Shown here: positions 17,812 through 28,077 of the stretch, one piece after another | Numbering within the stretch: the first letter of the stretch is position 1 | Layout of the letters: every line of letters begins with the position of its first letter | Assembly: GCF_030056795.1 (NCBI RefSeq) | Contig: NZ_JASHKQ010000001.1 | Span: 992,001-1,056,000, forward strand | From: Rhodococcus sp. IEGM 1381 | GTDB taxonomy: Bacteria; Actinomycetota; Actinomycetes; Mycobacteriales; Mycobacteriaceae | Reading direction: 5' to 3' | Length of the DNA: 64,000 nucleotides | Made by a program: the position numbers and the translations under genes | Notes under the pieces: model-generated | The model's input: only the letters and a program-made list of their open reading frames with translations | Database searches by the model: none | Told to the model about the DNA's origin: nothing

Positions 17812-18837
17812 ATGAACGGATCGGAGCCCAGTGGGGCAAAGTCCGCGCGGTCCGGAGAGGATCTCCGTCTGGCTCTGCGCGCCGCCACGATGTACCACCT
17901 CGAAGGTGCGACGCAGGCCGAGATCGCTGTGAAGCTGGGGGTCTCGCGACCGACCGCAGGACGATTGGTCGCTCGTGCTCGTAGTCAGGGTCTCGTGACG
18001 ATCGAGATCAACGTTCCCGACGATTTGCAGGGCACGGTGCATGCCGACGTCGAGCGAGAGCTGGAGGCGAAGTTCGCGCTCACCGAGGTTCTGGTCGTCT
18101 CGGACGTCATCGACGGAACGGACGCAGGCTACGGGTCCCTGGGCCGCGCGGCAGCGACGTTGCTCTCCCGTCGACTCAAGGATCAGGACGTTCTCGGTTT
18201 CACCTGGGGACCCGAAACGGTGGCGGTCGCCAGTTCGCTCAGGACCAGGTCCACCAAATGTGCTGCGGTGGTACAACTCGACGGTTCCATCACCTCGGCC
18301 GACTATCAGACCGGTGTCGAGTACACACTCGGACGGTGCGCTGCGTATCTGCAGGCGACACCCATCCGGCTCAACGCGCCGCTGTATGCCGATCAGGCGA
18401 CAGTCGTTGCATTGGAGCAGGATTCCGTGATCTCGCGCGCCCTCAAAGCCGGGACCGATGCTGATGTGATGATGTACGGCATCGGTCCCGTTTCCACGTC
18501 CACCACGTTGTTCGAGGGCAGCTTCATCGACCTCGACGTTCTCGACGAACTGCGCCGCCTCGGTGCCGTCGGCGAAATCGGCGGACGGTTCTACGACGCC
18601 GACGGACAGGACACCGGAGGATCGCTCCCCGGCCGAACCGTGTCGGTGGGGCTCGACGCCATCAGGGCGTGTGATCGGGCTGTGCTCGTCACCGGTGGAC
18701 AACGTAAACACGAGGCGCTGCTCGGTGCTCTGCGCGGCGGACTGGCCTCGATCCTGGTGACCGACATCGAAAGTGCACGTTGGCTCGTTGCGCAAGCTCC
18801 TGCAACAGCAACCTCCAATGGAAAGGTATTTCAGTGA
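17812..18837 (+). CDS. SorC/DeoR-type sugar-responsive transcriptional regulator
   Basis: 341 aa. An N-terminal helix-turn-helix (about 22-62, GATQAEIAVKLGVSRPTAGR) precedes a SorC sugar-phosphate-binding domain (about 75-335, with LGFTWG, MYGIGP and the late LVTGGQRK). Such regulators respond to phosphorylated or free polyols and control adjacent uptake and dehydrogenase genes. GGGGAGG lies at normal distance before the ATG. It heads the importer operon, and its stop overlaps the binding-protein GTG (GTGA). The dyad just upstream suggests autoregulation together with control of the divergent dehydrogenases. Confidence 0.88.
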   Translation: MNGSEPSGAKSARSGEDLRLALRAATMYHLEGATQAEIAVKLGVSRPTAGRLVARARSQGLVTIEINVPDDLQGTVHADVERELEAKFALTEVLVVSDVIDGTDAGYGSLGRAAATLLSRRLKDQDVLGFTWGPETVAVASSLRTRSTKCAAVVQLDGSITSADYQTGVEYTLGRCAAYLQATPIRLNAPLYADQATVVALEQDSVISRALKAGTDADVMMYGIGPVSTSTTLFEGSFIDLDVLDELRRLGAVGEIGGRFYDADGQDTGGSLPGRTVSVGLDAIRACDRAVLVTGGQRKHEALLGALRGGLASILVTDIESARWLVAQAPATATSNGKVFQ

Positions 18838-20186
18838 GGGTTCTACCGAAAGTGGCTGTCGCGGCCTCGCTCGCGACGACCTTGGTGTTGTCCGGATGTG
18901 CCGGAGCCGGCTCGTTCGGTGGTGACGGTGACGGCAAGACGATCACCGTTGCGATCGTCTCGAATTCGCAGATGTCCGATGCCATTTCACTCGCTCCGGA
19001 GTTCGAGGCGGAGAACCCGGGCATCAATCTGAAGTTCGTGTCGCTGTCCGAGAACGAGGCGCGTGCCAAGATCACGGCGTCGGTGGCCACCGGCGGTGGT
19101 GAGTTCGATGTGGTGATGATCAGCAACTTCGAGACCCCGCAGTGGGCGGAGAACGGGTGGCTGACCAATCTGTCCGAGTATGCCGACGCCACCCCGGGAT
19201 ACGACGAGGACGATTTCATCCCCACGTTGAAGGAGTCGTTGTCCTATGAGGGCAGCATGTACTCGGTGCCGTTCTACGGTGAGTCGTCGTTCCTGATGTA
19301 CCGCAAGGATCTGATGGAGGCCGCCGGCATCACGATGCCCGAGGAGCCCACCTGGCAGGAAGTCGCCGACGCCGCAGCGAAGCTCGACAGTCCTGACGTC
19401 TCGGGTATCTGCCTCCGCGGAAAGCCCGGTTGGGGTGAGGTTCTGGCACCGCTCGACACCGTCATCAACGCCTTCGGTGGACGGTGGTTCGACGAGAACT
19501 GGAACGCTCAGCTCAACAGCCCAGAGGTGGAACAGGCCGTTCAGTTCTACGTCGACTTAGTGCGTGAGCACGGTCAAGCCGGTGCAGCGACAAGTGGTTT
19601 CAGCGAGTGCGGAACGCAGCTCTCGCAGGGAAACACCGCTATGTGGTACGACGCAACGTCCGCTGTGTCGGTGTTGGAGGATCCCACCTCGAGCAACGTC
19701 GTCGGCAAGATCGGCTATGCCAAGGCTCCGTCGGCAGCCAAGGGCGACAACGGGTGGCTGTACTCCTGGGCCCTCGGCATCCCGAAGACATCCGAGAATC
19801 CGGACGACGCCTGGAAGTTCGTCTCGTGGATGACCAGCAAGGAGTACCTGAACAAGGTGGGCAACGAATTGGGTTGGGAACGAGTGCCTCCCGGTAGTCG
19901 CTTGTCCACCTACGAGATCCCCGAGTACGAGGAGGCGTCGGCGGCCTACGGTCAGGTCACCCTCGACTCGATCAACGGTGCCGACCCGAACAACCCGACC
20001 GTGGATCCGGTTCCCTACACCGGAGTGCAGTTCCTGACCATTCCCGAGTTCCAGGACCTGGGAACCCGCGTCAGCCAACAGATCAGCGCCGCAGTGGCAG
20101 GACGAATCAGCGTCCAGGACGCGCTCGAGCAAGCGCAGCAGTACGCCGAAGTGGTCGGCAAGACGTATCAGGAGGGCCAGGGATGA
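18834..20186 (+). CDS. Polyol ABC transporter substrate-binding lipoprotein
   Basis: 450 aa family-1 solute-binding protein. A signal peptide ends in the lipobox LSGC with the lipidated Cys at residue 22. It is close in layout to SmoE/MtlE-type polyol-binding proteins (inferred from neighbours). The GTG at 18834 has GAAAGG 8 bp upstream and overlaps the regulator stop. It captures a polyol, with mannitol, sorbitol or arabitol as candidates given the two dehydrogenases across the operator. The stop overlaps the next permease start by 4 bp. Confidence 0.9.
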   Translation: MRVLPKVAVAASLATTLVLSGCAGAGSFGGDGDGKTITVAIVSNSQMSDAISLAPEFEAENPGINLKFVSLSENEARAKITASVATGGGEFDVVMISNFETPQWAENGWLTNLSEYADATPGYDEDDFIPTLKESLSYEGSMYSVPFYGESSFLMYRKDLMEAAGITMPEEPTWQEVADAAAKLDSPDVSGICLRGKPGWGEVLAPLDTVINAFGGRWFDENWNAQLNSPEVEQAVQFYVDLVREHGQAGAATSGFSECGTQLSQGNTAMWYDATSAVSVLEDPTSSNVVGKIGYAKAPSAAKGDNGWLYSWALGIPKTSENPDDAWKFVSWMTSKEYLNKVGNELGWERVPPGSRLSTYEIPEYEEASAAYGQVTLDSINGADPNNPTVDPVPYTGVQFLTIPEFQDLGTRVSQQISAAVAGRISVQDALEQAQQYAEVVGKTYQEGQG

Positions 20187-21133
20187 CCACCACCGAAACA
20201 CGATCGGCGCAGGCCGATTCCGAGGAATTCGTACCGAGACCCAGGACGATCTCGAAAGCGGAAGGGTGGCGTCGCCGCGGCCCACTGCTGCCGGCCATGG
20301 TGTTCGCTATTCTGGTCACCCAGGTTCCGTTCCTGTTCACGCTGTACTACTCGACGCAGTCGTGGAACCTCGTTCGACCGGGTTCGCAGAAGTTCAACTG
20401 GCTCAACAACTACGTCGCCGTCTTCCAGGACAGCCAGTTCCGTGAGGTCGCCCTCAACACGGTGATCATGATCGTCGGAACCGTCATCATCTCGGTGGTT
20501 CTCGGATTGTTCCTGGCTCTGCTGCTGGATCGGAAGTTCATCGGCCGCAGTCTGATCCGCACACTGTTGATCACCCCGTTCCTGATCACCCCGGTTGCCG
20601 GTGCATTGATCTGGAAGACCACGATGTTCGATCCCGTCTTCGGCCTGATCAACTTCGCACTGAGCCCGTTCGGTGTGGATCAGATCGACTGGGTCTCGCG
20701 TTACCCACTGCCTGCCGTCATGGCCAACCTGATCTGGCAGTGGACTCCGTTCATGATGCTGCTCATCCTCGCCGGCCTGCAGTCCATGCCCAAGGACATC
20801 GCCGAGGCGGCGCGTGTCGACGGTGCGGGTCCGGTCAAGCTCTTCCGTGAGCTCACCCTCCCGCATCTGCGCCGATTCATCGAGCTCGGTGCCGTTCTCG
20901 GTGCGATCTATCTCGTCAACACCTTCGACGCCGTGTACATGATGACCTCGGGCGGGCCGGGTGTCGCCAGCGCGAACCTGCCCTTCTACATCTATCAGCG
21001 CGCGTTCCTCGGCTTCGACATCGGGCAGGCCGCGGCCATGGGTGTCGTCACCGTGGTGGCCACCATCATCGTCAGCACCCTGGCGCTGAGACTGATCTTC
21101 AAGAGCTTCAGCGGAACCGAGGAGGCAGCGTGA
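20183..21133 (+). CDS. Polyol ABC transporter permease, MalF type
   Basis: 316 aa permease with six membrane segments. The EAA loop is AEAARVDGAGPVKLF, followed by ELTLPHLR. The hydrophilic N-terminus of about 35 residues is typical of SmoF/MtlF-like subunits. Start and stop both overlap neighbouring genes by a few bases, as expected for a tightly coupled operon. Confidence 0.9.
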   Translation: MTTTETRSAQADSEEFVPRPRTISKAEGWRRRGPLLPAMVFAILVTQVPFLFTLYYSTQSWNLVRPGSQKFNWLNNYVAVFQDSQFREVALNTVIMIVGTVIISVVLGLFLALLLDRKFIGRSLIRTLLITPFLITPVAGALIWKTTMFDPVFGLINFALSPFGVDQIDWVSRYPLPAVMANLIWQWTPFMMLLILAGLQSMPKDIAEAARVDGAGPVKLFRELTLPHLRRFIELGAVLGAIYLVNTFDAVYMMTSGGPGVASANLPFYIYQRAFLGFDIGQAAAMGVVTVVATIIVSTLALRLIFKSFSGTEEAA

Positions 21134-21999
21134 TGAGTACCGCAACCGTAGAGAAGTCGACCGACGCCGCGCCGATCAAGCGCAAGAGCAAGTGGGGGCC
21201 GGGGTCCATCTGGTCCTTCGTGGCCTGGGTCGCGGGCATCGCGTTCTTCTTCCCGGTGCTGTGGATGGTCCTCACCGGCTTCAAGCAGGAGGCCGACGCC
21301 TACTCCGACCCGCCCAAGCTGTTCTTCACCCCGACTCTCGATCAGTACCGCGGCGTACTCGACAGCGGCATCGGCACCACTTTGCTGAACTCGGCGTTCG
21401 CGACCGTCGTCTCGACGATCTTCGTTCTGCTGCTGGGTGTTCCGGCTGCCTTCGCACTGTCGCTGCGACCGGTCAAGAAGACGAAGGACGTGCTGTTCTT
21501 CTTCATCTCCACCAAGATGCTCCCGGTCGTTGCGGCGATCGTCCCGTTGTACGTCATCGTCGGCGACATCGGAATGCTGGACAACATCTGGACCTTGGTC
21601 GTGCTCTACACCGCGATGAATCTTCCCATCGCCGTATGGATGATGCGCTCGTTCTTCCTCGAGGTGCCGAGCGAACTGCTCGAGGCCGCGAGTATGGACG
21701 GGGCATCGCTGTGGACTTCGGTGCGCGAGGTTATCTTGCCGCTCGTCTCGCCCGGTATCGCGGCGACGTCGCTCATCTGCGTCATCTTCTCGTGGAACGA
21801 GTTCTTCTTCGCGGTCAACCTCACTGCCGTTCAGGCCCAGACGATTCCGGTGTACCTCGTCGGATTCATCACCGGCCAGGGCCTGTACTGGGCCCAGCTT
21901 TCCGCTGCTGCGACGTTCGCAGCACTTCCCGTCGTCCTTGCCGGATGGTTCGCGCAGAACAAGCTCGTGCGCGGTCTGTCCTTCGGCGCAATCAAGTAG
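21133..21999 (+). CDS. Polyol ABC transporter permease, MalG type
   Basis: 288 aa permease. The EAA loop is LEAASMDGASLWTSV and the C-terminus LSFGAIK is typical of MalG-like subunits. The ATG at 21133 lies 7 bp after GGAGG and overlaps the previous stop; the GTG one codon earlier is possible. It forms the transmembrane channel with the preceding permease. Confidence 0.9.
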   Translation: MSTATVEKSTDAAPIKRKSKWGPGSIWSFVAWVAGIAFFFPVLWMVLTGFKQEADAYSDPPKLFFTPTLDQYRGVLDSGIGTTLLNSAFATVVSTIFVLLLGVPAAFALSLRPVKKTKDVLFFFISTKMLPVVAAIVPLYVIVGDIGMLDNIWTLVVLYTAMNLPIAVWMMRSFFLEVPSELLEAASMDGASLWTSVREVILPLVSPGIAATSLICVIFSWNEFFFAVNLTAVQAQTIPVYLVGFITGQGLYWAQLSAAATFAALPVVLAGWFAQNKLVRGLSFGAIK

Positions 22000-22010
22000 G
22001 AGAAAGTCTC

Positions 22011-23113
<1,103 letters not shown>

Positions 23114-23117
<4 letters not shown>

Positions 23118-23647
23118 CGCGGTTGGTACGGGGCTTTTCTGGACAGGATCAGCGCCGTCAGAAGCGCAGCACCCCAGGCCAGGAAGATGCCGTCGAAGAA
23201 CAGGTGACCGTATTTGACGCCATCAGGAGAGGAGCCTGCGGAACGACCCGGGTCCAAGTTCTCGTCCGAGACGACCAACCCGATCACCGCCCCGACGAAC
23301 GACGCTCCGCCCCAGAGAATCAGCAGTACAGAGCCGGGCCAGGATATGCCGAGGATCAACGACGGCAACCAGGTCCGGTTCTGTGCTGCCAGGCGGGGCC
23401 GGTTCATGTAAGCGAGGGCCGGAAGAATTGCCGCTGCGAGTTTGACGAGTGCAAGCACCAGCAGAGCCGTTCGGGCCGTTGCCGGTTCGGAGTCGACCCA
23501 CTCCGTGGCGAAGGCGCCGACGGTGTCGAGCATCCATCGGCCACCAGCAGCCCAATAGGCGGAAAACGCGGCGTGGACAATCCCCAGTGCACATGCGATA
23601 GCGAAGTATCTGATGGTCACGGTGATCGAGGCTAGCCGAGTTGTCAC
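23114..23647 (-). CDS. DUF3995-like four-helix membrane protein
   Basis: 177 aa, function unknown. Four hydrophobic segments are seen at about 12-30, 60-80, 95-120 and 150-168. The N-terminal HAAFSAYWAAGG resembles the conserved start of DUF3995 membrane proteins. The GTG at 23647 is the only plausible start. Codons for the linker NLDPGRSAGSSPDG, between helices 3 and 4, contain a copy of the 29-bp palindromic repeat found in two intergenic regions of this window, so part of the linker may be acquired sequence. Confidence 0.65.
23224..23252. repeat. 29-bp dispersed palindromic repeat, copy A (intragenic)
   Basis: CAGGAG-A-GGAGCCTGCGGAA-C-GACC, with a small stem CAGG/CCTG. It matches copy B (32431-32459) at 26 of 29 positions. 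It lies inside the DUF3995-like gene and keeps the reading frame. Confidence 0.5.
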
Positions 23648-23724
23648 CCCCGTTCAGGGGTAGCGAGGGATTGTTCATCTGCCCTACCGTGGCGGTGATG
23701 GGCATCACAGGCGCAGGAGGAAAC

Positions 23725-25413
23725 ATGGCCGAGTCGGCATACACGGCATTCAGGAACGCGCGCGATCTACTGCTCGACGCGTACGGCGAGTACGACCGAG
23801 CTGTATCGACTTTCGAGTGGCCATCGTTCGGTGAGACGTTCAACTGGGCTGTCGATTGGTTCGACGCGATTGCCCGCGGCAACGACGGCACCGCCCTGTG
23901 GATCGTCGAGGAGGACGGCAGCGAGTCCAAATTCAGCTTCGACGACATTGCGCGTCGCTCCGATCAGGTGGCTCGGTGGCTCGAATTACAGGGAATCGGC
24001 CGCGGTGACTCGGTGATCCTGATGCTGGGCAACCAGGTCGAACTCTGGGAGTCGATGCTCGCGGTGATGAAGCTGGGTGCGGTTCTGATGCCGACCACCA
24101 CGGCCATCGGCTCCAGCGATCTGACCGATCGGGTGGTGCGCGGCAATGCCCGCGCGGTGATCGTGAACCCCTCGGACACCGGCAAATTCGACGACGTTCC
24201 CGGTGACTACCTGCGCATCGCGACCTCCGCACACGAAGGCTGGCTCGATTACGCCGATGCTCGATCAGTGAAGGCCCGGCCGTTCGAGTCCGTCACTGCG
24301 CCCGACGACCGCCTGCTGATGTACTTCACCTCCGGCACCACCAGCAAGCCCAAGCTCGTAGAGCACACTCAGATCTCCTATCCCGTAGGCCATCTGAGCA
24401 CCATGTACTTCCTCGGGTTGCGGCCGGGCGATGTGCATCTGAACATCAGCTCGCCCGGCTGGGCCAAGCATGCGTGGAGCTGCTTCTTCGCGCCGTGGAT
24501 CGCCGAGGCGACCATCTTCATCTACAACTACGGCAAGTTCGACGCGTCGGCATTGCTCGAGCAGATCCGTCGCGCCGAAGTGACGACCTTCTGTGCGCCA
24601 CCGACAGTGTGGCGCATGCTCATTCAAGCTGACCTCACCGGCGGCGGGGGTTCACTCCGTGAGGCAATCGGTGCCGGCGAGCCACTCAATCCCGAGGTGA
24701 TCTCCACTGTGCAGCGGGAGTGGGGCCTGAACATTCGCGACGGATTCGGGCAGACGGAAACCACTGCGCTGGTGGCCAATACGCCCGGTGCCGTGCTCAA
24801 GTCCGGTTCCATGGGCCGGCCACTGCCCGGAGTGCCAGTGGTGATCGTCGACCCCACCACCGGCGAACTCGCCGACGAGGGCGAGATCTGCCTCGACCTG
24901 GCCCAGAAGCCGTTCAACCTGATGACCGGCTACCTCGGTGACCCCGAACGCAACGCCGCTGTCATGGCCGACGGTTACTACCACACCGGCGACGTCGCAT
25001 CGCGGGACTCCGACGGGTACATCACTTACGTCGGCCGCACCGATGACGTCTTCAAGGCCTCCGACTACAAGATCTCCCCGTTCGAGCTCGAAAGCGTTCT
25101 CATCGAACATCCCGCAGTGGCCGAGGCCGCAGTGGTGCCTGCCCCCGACGAGACGCGACTGGCCGTCCCCAAGGCATATGTGTCGTTGGCGTCGGGCTGG
25201 GAACCGAATGAGGACACGGCATTCGAGATCTTGAAGTACGCCCGGGAGCACCTGGCCCCGTTCCTGCGTGTTCGGCGTATCGAGTTCTTCGAGCTGCCCA
25301 AAACCATCTCGGGGAAAATCCGCCGAGTGGAGTTGCGCGCCCGCGAGGACGCTGCCGTCGGACCGCTGGTGGGCGAATGGCGAGACGACCAGTTCCCCGC
25401 GCTGAAGAGGTGA
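23725..25413 (+). CDS. AMP-forming acyl-CoA synthetase
   Basis: 562 aa adenylating enzyme that activates a carboxylic acid to its acyl-CoA through an acyl-AMP. The P-loop-like core is LMYFTSGTTSKPK. GFGQTET, the DGYYHTGD motif, the hinge GRTDDVFKASDYKISP and the C-terminal Lys in KTISGKIRR are all present, so the enzyme looks active. It resembles medium-chain or acetoacetate/benzoate-type synthetases more than acetyl-CoA synthetase, and the substrate is unknown. The ATG at 23725 is chosen because AGGAGG lies 4 bp upstream. It is monocistronic and convergent with the hydrolase at 25621. Confidence 0.85.
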   Translation: MAESAYTAFRNARDLLLDAYGEYDRAVSTFEWPSFGETFNWAVDWFDAIARGNDGTALWIVEEDGSESKFSFDDIARRSDQVARWLELQGIGRGDSVILMLGNQVELWESMLAVMKLGAVLMPTTTAIGSSDLTDRVVRGNARAVIVNPSDTGKFDDVPGDYLRIATSAHEGWLDYADARSVKARPFESVTAPDDRLLMYFTSGTTSKPKLVEHTQISYPVGHLSTMYFLGLRPGDVHLNISSPGWAKHAWSCFFAPWIAEATIFIYNYGKFDASALLEQIRRAEVTTFCAPPTVWRMLIQADLTGGGGSLREAIGAGEPLNPEVISTVQREWGLNIRDGFGQTETTALVANTPGAVLKSGSMGRPLPGVPVVIVDPTTGELADEGEICLDLAQKPFNLMTGYLGDPERNAAVMADGYYHTGDVASRDSDGYITYVGRTDDVFKASDYKISPFELESVLIEHPAVAEAAVVPAPDETRLAVPKAYVSLASGWEPNEDTAFEILKYAREHLAPFLRVRRIEFFELPKTISGKIRRVELRAREDAAVGPLVGEWRDDQFPALKR

Positions 25414-25414
25414 C

Positions 25415-25489
25415 GTGAGCGCCCACTATTCGCTGTGGGAAGCGGGATCCCGTTTCTCGAGGCGAATAGTGGACACTCAGGTCAGTTGT
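25415..25489. repeat. 75-bp palindromic repeat, copy 1
   Basis: Starts 2 bp after the acyl-CoA synthetase stop. Arms CCACTATTCGC (25423-25433) / GCGAATAGTGG (25462-25472) and a central perfect palindrome CGGGATCCCG. It is 88% identical (9 differences in 75) to copy 2 at 25554-25628. Confidence 0.75.
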
Positions 25490-25553
25490 GGGTGCGGTGT
25501 GGTGCTCGCGTCTCGAGGGCTGGGCCGGGGTGGGTTCGGTTGTCGTAGGTGAT

Positions 25554-25628
25554 GTGAGTGTCCACTATTTGCGGTGGGAGGCGGAATCCCGCTGCTGGAG
25601 GCGAATAGTGGACACTCAGGTCAGTTGT
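25554..25628. repeat. 75-bp palindromic repeat, copy 2
   Basis: Arms GAGTGTCCACTATTTGC (25556-25572) / GCGAATAGTGGACACTC (25601-25617) with one G-T mismatch and core GCGGAATCCCGC. Its right end overlaps the stop codon of the convergent hydrolase gene. It probably acts as a bidirectional terminator, whatever its origin. Confidence 0.75.
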
Positions 25629-26433
25629 CCCAGAACCGTTCGAGGACGCCGAGCACCTCTTCGGAGGCGGCCATCGTTGTCGCATGATCGAATCCGCGAA
25701 TGAGGTGCAATTCGGAGTTGGGCACGAGCGCTGCGGCAGCCTGCGTGTCGTCGAGTCTGGTGCCGTCCTCGCTCCCGACGTAGAACAGCGACGGCTGAGT
25801 GAATCGCTGGAGCGCCGCGTCGGATAGACCGGGATCTGCGTCGCACGCTCGAATGTATGCGGCCATGGCCAGAGCATCGTTGGCAGAGAACACCGCTCGC
25901 GTTCCTGCATCGATCGGGAACATACGGTGGCTGTTCCACGCCTGGAGAAATCCGTCCATGCCGCGCTGCTCCAACACATCGGCGCACCCGGGGAAGAAGA
26001 GGCGGTCGAACGAGCCGGCCTGCGCGCCGTGACTACCGCCGCCGACGGCCAGTGATCGCACTCGCTCGGGCGCGGCCGCCGTCAAAGCCAACCCGGCCCG
26101 TGCCCCGAACGAATACCCGAGGTAGTCGACTGTCGGCGCGCCTACCGCATCGAGTACCGCCGTCAGATCGCCGACGATGTTGCCCATCGCGTAGGCGTCG
26201 GGAGTATGCGGCTTCTCGCTGCGTCCATGCCCGCGACTGTCGATCAGAATCAGCGTGCGAGTCGCGCGAAGAGCTTTGACATATCCGAACGTCCGCCAAA
26301 TCGTGTGCGTCAGAAAACTGCCGTGCACCATCAACAACGGCGGCCCGGACCCCACCACCGTGTATGCGATCCGTGTCCCATCGTCGGCATTCGAGGTGTA
26401 CTCCACCCCGCGATTGTTGCCCGCCGGGTCCAC
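25621..26433 (-). CDS. Alpha/beta hydrolase
   Basis: 270 aa serine hydrolase with the full triad: Ser in GYSFGA, Asp in GSEDGTRLDD, and His in GFDHATT. The oxyanion motif is VHGSF. It resembles epoxide-hydrolase/haloperoxidase-like esterases of broad range; the substrate is unknown. The start is the GTG at 26433, which lies in the left arm of the dyad at 26432-26481; an internal GTG at 26406 is possible and neither has a clear ribosome binding site. The stop sits inside repeat copy 2. Confidence 0.8.
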   Translation of the reverse strand: MDPAGNNRGVEYTSNADDGTRIAYTVVGSGPPLLMVHGSFLTHTIWRTFGYVKALRATRTLILIDSRGHGRSEKPHTPDAYAMGNIVGDLTAVLDAVGAPTVDYLGYSFGARAGLALTAAAPERVRSLAVGGGSHGAQAGSFDRLFFPGCADVLEQRGMDGFLQAWNSHRMFPIDAGTRAVFSANDALAMAAYIRACDADPGLSDAALQRFTQPSLFYVGSEDGTRLDDTQAAAALVPNSELHLIRGFDHATTMAASEEVLGVLERFWDN

Positions 26434-26481
26434 TCAACGTGACATTGACCCCCGAAAAGGCCACCAAATGTCACATTGAGT
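26432..26481. repeat. Imperfect 15-bp inverted repeat spanning a stop and a start codon
   Basis: ACTCAACGTGACATT (26432-26446) / AATGTCACATTGAGT (26467-26481), one mismatch, 20-bp loop. The right arm contains the ABC-F gene stop and the left arm the hydrolase GTG start, both on the minus strand. It could terminate or attenuate read-through between the two genes. Confidence 0.65.
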
Positions 26482-28072
26482 CCCTACGGGTGGGCGTTTC
26501 TTCGGCGGACTCGGCGGTTGGGGTGAGGTCGATGATGCGAATCGGGGCTATGGCATCGAGGAACGGTCGATCGTGGCTTGCGACGATCAGTGCACCCTCG
26601 AATGTCTCCAAGGCTTCGATGAGGTGTTGGCGGCTGGCGATGTCGAGGTTGTTGGTGGGCTCGTCGAGCATCAGTAGTTTCGGAGCAGGGTCTGCCAGTA
26701 GGATTCGCGCCAGTGCAGCCCGCAGTCGTTCTCCGCCGGAGAGGGTGGCGACGACGGCATCGGCGTCGGATCCGCGGAACAGGAATCGGGCGAGTTGTCC
26801 CCGGATCTGTTCGGCCGTGGCGTGCGGTGCCACGTCGGCGACGTTCTCGGCCACGGTGCGGGATTCGTCGAAGACGTCGAGTCGCTGCGGTAGATACTTC
26901 CACGGCACCTCTGCTCCGGCAGCATGCAGACTGCGCAACAGGGTGGTTTTGCCGCTCCCGTTCGGCCCGATCAATGCGAGGCGCTCAGGGCCCACGATGT
27001 GCACGTCCTCGTGCGCCAGAACTACTTGCCCAGGATGGACTTTCGTCGCCGGCAGGTCGACGCGGATCTCTCTGTCGTCGCGCAGCAGGTCCTCGGCTGC
27101 GGACAGGGACGACCGGGCATCGTCGACGCGATCGGTGTGGGTGCCGCGTAGCTTTCCGGCCGATTCCTGTGCGGCTCGTTTTCGCGCACCCATGATGATT
27201 TTGGGTTCGCGCTTCTGCTCTTCCATCTTCTTGCCGTAGCGCAGCCGTCGGTCGAGTTTGATTCGTGTGTCGATCAATTCGCGTTCCTGCTTACGGACGT
27301 CGTTTTTGGCGTCGCGAATGCTGGCACGGGCCGCGTCCTGCTCTGCGTCGACGACCGACCGATAGTGCTGATAGTTGCCGCCGAACATGCGTAGTCGCGA
27401 GATGCCGCTGCGTTCGGCGCGCACCTCGGCGATGGAGTCGACCCGCTCGAGCAGTTCCAGGTCGTGGGTGCAGACGAGCAGCACTCCCGCATACCCCTGG
27501 ACTGCTGAGTACAGCCGTTCTTTCGCAACCTGATCGAGGTTGTTCGTCGGCTCGTCCAGCAGCAGAACGTCAGGTTCGACCAACAACTGCGCGGTGAGAG
27601 CCAACAACATGGCTTCGCCGCCCGAAAGGGTACCGACTCGCCGATCGAGGTCATCGATCGAGCCGACGATGGTGCCGAGTCCGAGCTTGTCGAGCAGCGC
27701 CAGTGCGCGCTCCTCGATGTCCCACGCGGATCCGACGACGGTGAAATCGTCCTCGGTCGATATCCCGGATTCGATGCGGTGCAATGCGTTTCGGATCGAG
27801 TCGATGGCCAGTACCGAGTCCACTGGGACATCGGGATCGAGTGCGATGTCCTGACGCAGATAGCCGAGTACGCCGGGTAGCGAGATCGAACCGTGCTGGG
27901 GAGTCGATTCACCGGCGAGCAACTTCAGCAGTGTCGACTTGCCGGCACCATTGGATCCGATGAGACCTGTTGTGCCGCTGGGAAATGTGACCGACAAAGC
28001 GTCGAACACGGGGTCTCCGTCGGGCCAGGTGAACGTCAGGTTCGAAACGAGCAACGAGGATGAATGAGGCAT
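26471..28072 (-). CDS. ABC-F family ATPase, ribosome-protection-like
   Basis: 533 aa protein with two ABC domains and no membrane segment. First domain: Walker A GSNGAGKST, signature LSGGEAM, Walker B LLLDEPTNNLD. Second domain: Walker A GPNGSGKTT, signature LSGGERLR, Walker B LMLDEPTNNLD. The charged interdomain linker (about 255-330, rich in Lys/Arg/Glu) is the part that reaches into the ribosome in ABC-F proteins, many of which protect against macrolides, lincosamides or related drugs. The ATG at 28072 has GGAG 5 bp upstream, and that GGAG lies inside a hairpin preceded by a tiny leader frame, as in drug-inducible resistance genes. Resistance is inferred, and a housekeeping translation role is possible. 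Confidence 0.85.
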   Translation of the reverse strand: MPHSSSLLVSNLTFTWPDGDPVFDALSVTFPSGTTGLIGSNGAGKSTLLKLLAGESTPQHGSISLPGVLGYLRQDIALDPDVPVDSVLAIDSIRNALHRIESGISTEDDFTVVGSAWDIEERALALLDKLGLGTIVGSIDDLDRRVGTLSGGEAMLLALTAQLLVEPDVLLLDEPTNNLDQVAKERLYSAVQGYAGVLLVCTHDLELLERVDSIAEVRAERSGISRLRMFGGNYQHYRSVVDAEQDAARASIRDAKNDVRKQERELIDTRIKLDRRLRYGKKMEEQKREPKIIMGARKRAAQESAGKLRGTHTDRVDDARSSLSAAEDLLRDDREIRVDLPATKVHPGQVVLAHEDVHIVGPERLALIGPNGSGKTTLLRSLHAAGAEVPWKYLPQRLDVFDESRTVAENVADVAPHATAEQIRGQLARFLFRGSDADAVVATLSGGERLRAALARILLADPAPKLLMLDEPTNNLDIASRQHLIEALETFEGALIVASHDRPFLDAIAPIRIIDLTPTAESAEETPTRRDSM

Positions 28073-28077
28073 GGGCG

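Noticed and set aside
23641..23724. Longer start for the acyl-CoA synthetase
   Set aside because: The added residues do not look like the family and AGGAGG precedes the ATG at 23725.
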